Origin: Bacteroidota bacterium
GTDB lineage: Bacteria > Bacteroidota > Bacteroidia > Chitinophagales > Chitinophagaceae
Assembly (NCBI GenBank): GCA_016868855.1
Contig: VGFP01000001.1
Span: 124,001 to 188,000, forward strand
Length of the DNA stretch: 64,000 bases
Direction: 5' to 3'
Part shown: one piece after another, positions 61,824 through 64,000 of the stretch
How the letters are laid out: every line of letters begins with the position of its first letter
Numbering within the stretch: the stretch's first letter is position 1
Notes under the pieces: generated by a model
The model's database searches: none
The model's input: only the letters and a program-made list of their open reading frames with translations
Told to the model about the DNA's origin: nothing
Position numbers and translations under genes: made by a program

Positions 61824-62296
61824 CCTTTTGATTTGATTGAGTTCGCCACTTGTGCAGGTATAAATTGTGAAGCATCGCCGCCATTTCTGATGATGTCTCT
61901 CACAATGGTCGAAGCTACAGATGTGTACTTGGGTTCGCAGGTTAGAAAAAAGGTTTCAATGGTAGGATCCAAGTTGCGGTTGGCATCAGCAATGGCTTTT
62001 TCATATTCAAAATCACTCACATAACGGATACCACGTAAAATATAGTTGGCATTCATCTGTTTACAGAATTCGACCGTGAGTCCCTCGTATACAGCAGAAG
62101 ATATTTTTTCTTCTTTACCGAAAATTTCATCGATCCACAATTTTCTTTGTTCTGCACTGAACATGAGAGCTTTACCTACATTGGTTCCAATTGCTACCAC
62201 AATCTTATCAAACAAAGGCAATGCACGATTGATGATATCAACATGCCCCAATGTCAGCGGATCAAATGTCCCGGGGAAAACACAGATTTTCTGCAT
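61820..62296 (-). CDS. coaD: Pantetheine-phosphate adenylyltransferase
   Basis: KICVFPGTFDPLTLGHVDIINRALPLFDKIVVAIG; YILRGIRYVSDFEYE; SSTIVRDIIRNGGD. Confidence 0.97.
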   Translation of the reverse strand: MQKICVFPGTFDPLTLGHVDIINRALPLFDKIVVAIGTNVGKALMFSAEQRKLWIDEIFGKEEKISSAVYEGLTVEFCKQMNANYILRGIRYVSDFEYEKAIADANRNLDPTIETFFLTCEPKYTSVASTIVRDIIRNGGDASQFIPAQVANSIKSKG

Positions 62297-62306
62297 GTGC
62301 AATTGT

Positions 62307-63242
62307 TTAATTATTTGCCTCTCTTCTACCTGAAAGCAAATATAGTACAGCCATTCTTACTGCTACCCCATTTTCAACCTGATCTAAAATGATGGATTGA
62401 CCGCTGTCTGCCACATCGGAGTCGAGTTCCACCCCACGGTTGATCGGACCCGGATGCATGATGACGATGTCTTTTTGAAGGGATGATAAGAGTGATTTGG
62501 TAATCCCGTAAGCACGGTTGTACTCCCTCAAAGATGAGAACAGCACCTGATTCTGACGCTCCAATTGAATCCTGAGTACATTGGCTGCATCGCACCAATC
62601 CAATGCCTCTTTTACATTATAGGTTATATTAATTCCGAAAGCGTCTTTCAGGTATTTGGGAATCAAAGTAGGTGGACCCGCAACAGTGACTTCTGCTCCC
62701 ATTTTGGTGAGCAGGTAAATATTGCTCAAAGCCACCCTCGAGTGCATGATGTCTCCTATGATGGCAATCTTTTTGCCTTGGAGTCCGCCTAATTTCTCCT
62801 GTATAGAAAAAGCATCCAACAATGCCTGGGTGGGATGTTCATTGATGCCATCACCTGCATTTACAATGGCAGCGGGAATATGTTCTGCCAGAAAATGTGG
62901 AGCACCGGTAGCACTGTGTCGCATGACAACCATGTCCACTTTCATCGACAGAATATTGTTGACCGTATCCAACAGTGTTTCGCCTTTTGAAACAGAAGAT
63001 CCGCTGGCTGAAAAGTTGATCGTGTCTGCACTGAGTCGCTTTTCGGCCAATTCAAAAGAGATTCTTGTCCTGGTTGAATTTTCGTAAAACAGATTTACGA
63101 TGGTAACATCTCTGAGGGATGGGACCTTTTTAATGGGACGCTGTAAAACTTCTTTGAATTGTTTTGCTGTATCTAAAATGATTTGAACATCCTTCGGTTG
63201 AAGGTCTCTAATGCCAAGCAGATGTTTTGTACTAAGCTGCAT
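62307..63242 (-). CDS. pyrB: Aspartate carbamoyltransferase catalytic subunit
   Basis: FYENSTRTRISFELAEKRLSADTINFSASGSSVSKGETLLDT; MRHSATGAPHFLAE; GDGINEHPTQALLDA; MHPGPINRGVELDSDVAD. Confidence 0.98.
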   Translation of the reverse strand: MQLSTKHLLGIRDLQPKDVQIILDTAKQFKEVLQRPIKKVPSLRDVTIVNLFYENSTRTRISFELAEKRLSADTINFSASGSSVSKGETLLDTVNNILSMKVDMVVMRHSATGAPHFLAEHIPAAIVNAGDGINEHPTQALLDAFSIQEKLGGLQGKKIAIIGDIMHSRVALSNIYLLTKMGAEVTVAGPPTLIPKYLKDAFGINITYNVKEALDWCDAANVLRIQLERQNQVLFSSLREYNRAYGITKSLLSSLQKDIVIMHPGPINRGVELDSDVADSGQSIILDQVENGVAVRMAVLYLLSGRREANN

Positions 63243-63293
63243 TAGGGTGCAAAGCTATTGTTTTATTGTGATTTTTCGAATTATTTATTTTCA

Positions 63294-63824
63294 CTACACA
63301 CTTTCGTATAGAATCACCTTTTTTTCATCCCCCCAGTAGACTTTTACTTTTTGGGTTACAATGGAATCAATGGATTTACCGACAAAATCAGGATGAATGG
63401 GCAATTCTCTGCTGAATTTTCTATCAACCAAAATACAGAGCTCTACTTTTTTTGCCCTCCCATGATCCAACAATGCATCCATCGCAGCCCTGATGGTTCT
63501 TCCTGTATAGAGTACATCATCGATCAAAATCACATTTTTATTTTCTATCGAAAAAGGCAGTTCTGTGACATTGGGCATGTGAATTTGACCCCGGAAATCA
63601 TCTCTGTAAAAAGTGATATCCAATTTTCCATATTGAATGTTCACATCAGGATGAATTTCTTTGATGTATTGATAGATATAGTCACTGATTACAATACCTC
63701 TTGGCTGGATACCGATCAGACAAGTATCTTCAAATGGAAAGTGATTTTCAATCAACTCATGTGCCAACCTTTGCAGGGTCAGCCTGAGTTGCTTTTCTTC
63801 CATGATGGTACTCACTCCTTTCAT
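63294..63824 (-). CDS. pyrR: Bifunctional pyr operon regulator / uracil phosphoribosyltransferase PyrR
   Basis: LIGIQPRGIVISDYI; VILIDDVLYTGRTIRAAMDALLDHGRAKKVELCILVDR; start placed at 63824. Confidence 0.95.
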   Translation of the reverse strand: MKGVSTIMEEKQLRLTLQRLAHELIENHFPFEDTCLIGIQPRGIVISDYIYQYIKEIHPDVNIQYGKLDITFYRDDFRGQIHMPNVTELPFSIENKNVILIDDVLYTGRTIRAAMDALLDHGRAKKVELCILVDRKFSRELPIHPDFVGKSIDSIVTQKVKVYWGDEKKVILYESV

Positions 63825-63846
63825 AATGTGTTCAAAGGTATTGATT

Positions 63847-64000
63847 CTATTCAGCAGATAAAAATGGGTATCTGTAATCTTTCGGCGGCTCAAATGTTTC
63901 TTTCACAGTTCTTACACTCAACCATCTGTACAGGTTGATGGCAGATCCGGCCTTGTCATTGGTACCAGATGCTCTTGCTCCACCGAAAGGTTGCTGACCT
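63847..64000 (-). CDS. pruA: L-glutamate gamma-semialdehyde (delta-1-pyrroline-5-carboxylate) dehydrogenase, C-terminus (truncated by window)
   Basis: Reverse strand translates to GQQPFGGARASGTNDKAGSAINLYRWLSVRTVKETFEPPKDYRYPFLSAE*; absent from the supplied ORF track. Confidence 0.92.
   Translation of the reverse strand, partial: GQQPFGGARASGTNDKAGSAINLYRWLSVRTVKETFEPPKDYRYPFLSAE

Noticed and set aside
63351-63938. 195-aa plus-strand ORF
   Set aside because: Antisense to pyrR and the pruA C-terminus; composition not protein-like
1-64000. CRISPR array, transposase, integrase, prophage or restriction/defence genes
   Set aside because: None seen: no regularly spaced repeats, no IS-type inverted repeats flanking an ORF, and no recognisable defence or mobility proteins in the ORF set

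Overview
The window is a gene-dense, ordinary-looking chromosomal segment of a Bacteroidetes bacterium (Chitinophagaceae-like by gene content; taxonomy is inferred). It is mostly housekeeping genes: ychF, folB, rpmI-rplT, lgt, rpmE2, tpiA, lepA, ndk, folP, recF, pdhA, gyrA, serA, hppA, pyrE, coaD, pyrB, pyrR. There is one tRNA-Pro(GGG) and several clear intrinsic terminators. Bacteroidetes-type -33/-7 promoters (TTG-N17..20-TAnnTTTG) are readable upstream of brx, ndk, rpmE2 and gyrA. Accessory content: a TonB receptor plus fasciclin lipoprotein; a planctomycete-style c-heme / DUF1549-DUF1553 / DUF1501 cluster ending in a heme-LRR fusion; and a PorP/SprF plus giant T9SS type-B sorted protein. 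I found no CRISPR array, IS element, prophage or recognisable defence island. The most second-look-worthy items are a 23-bp near-perfect palindrome filling the pdhA promoter spacer, a 13-bp perfect inverted repeat upstream of the glycosylasparaginase gene, a dihydroorotase homologue lacking its catalytic metal ligands, the heme-LRR membrane protein, a C-terminal extension on the pyrophosphatase, the structured rpmI leader and a very AT-rich intergenic region near 60.1-60.3 kb. All family assignments come from reading the translated ORFs and recall; no database search was run.
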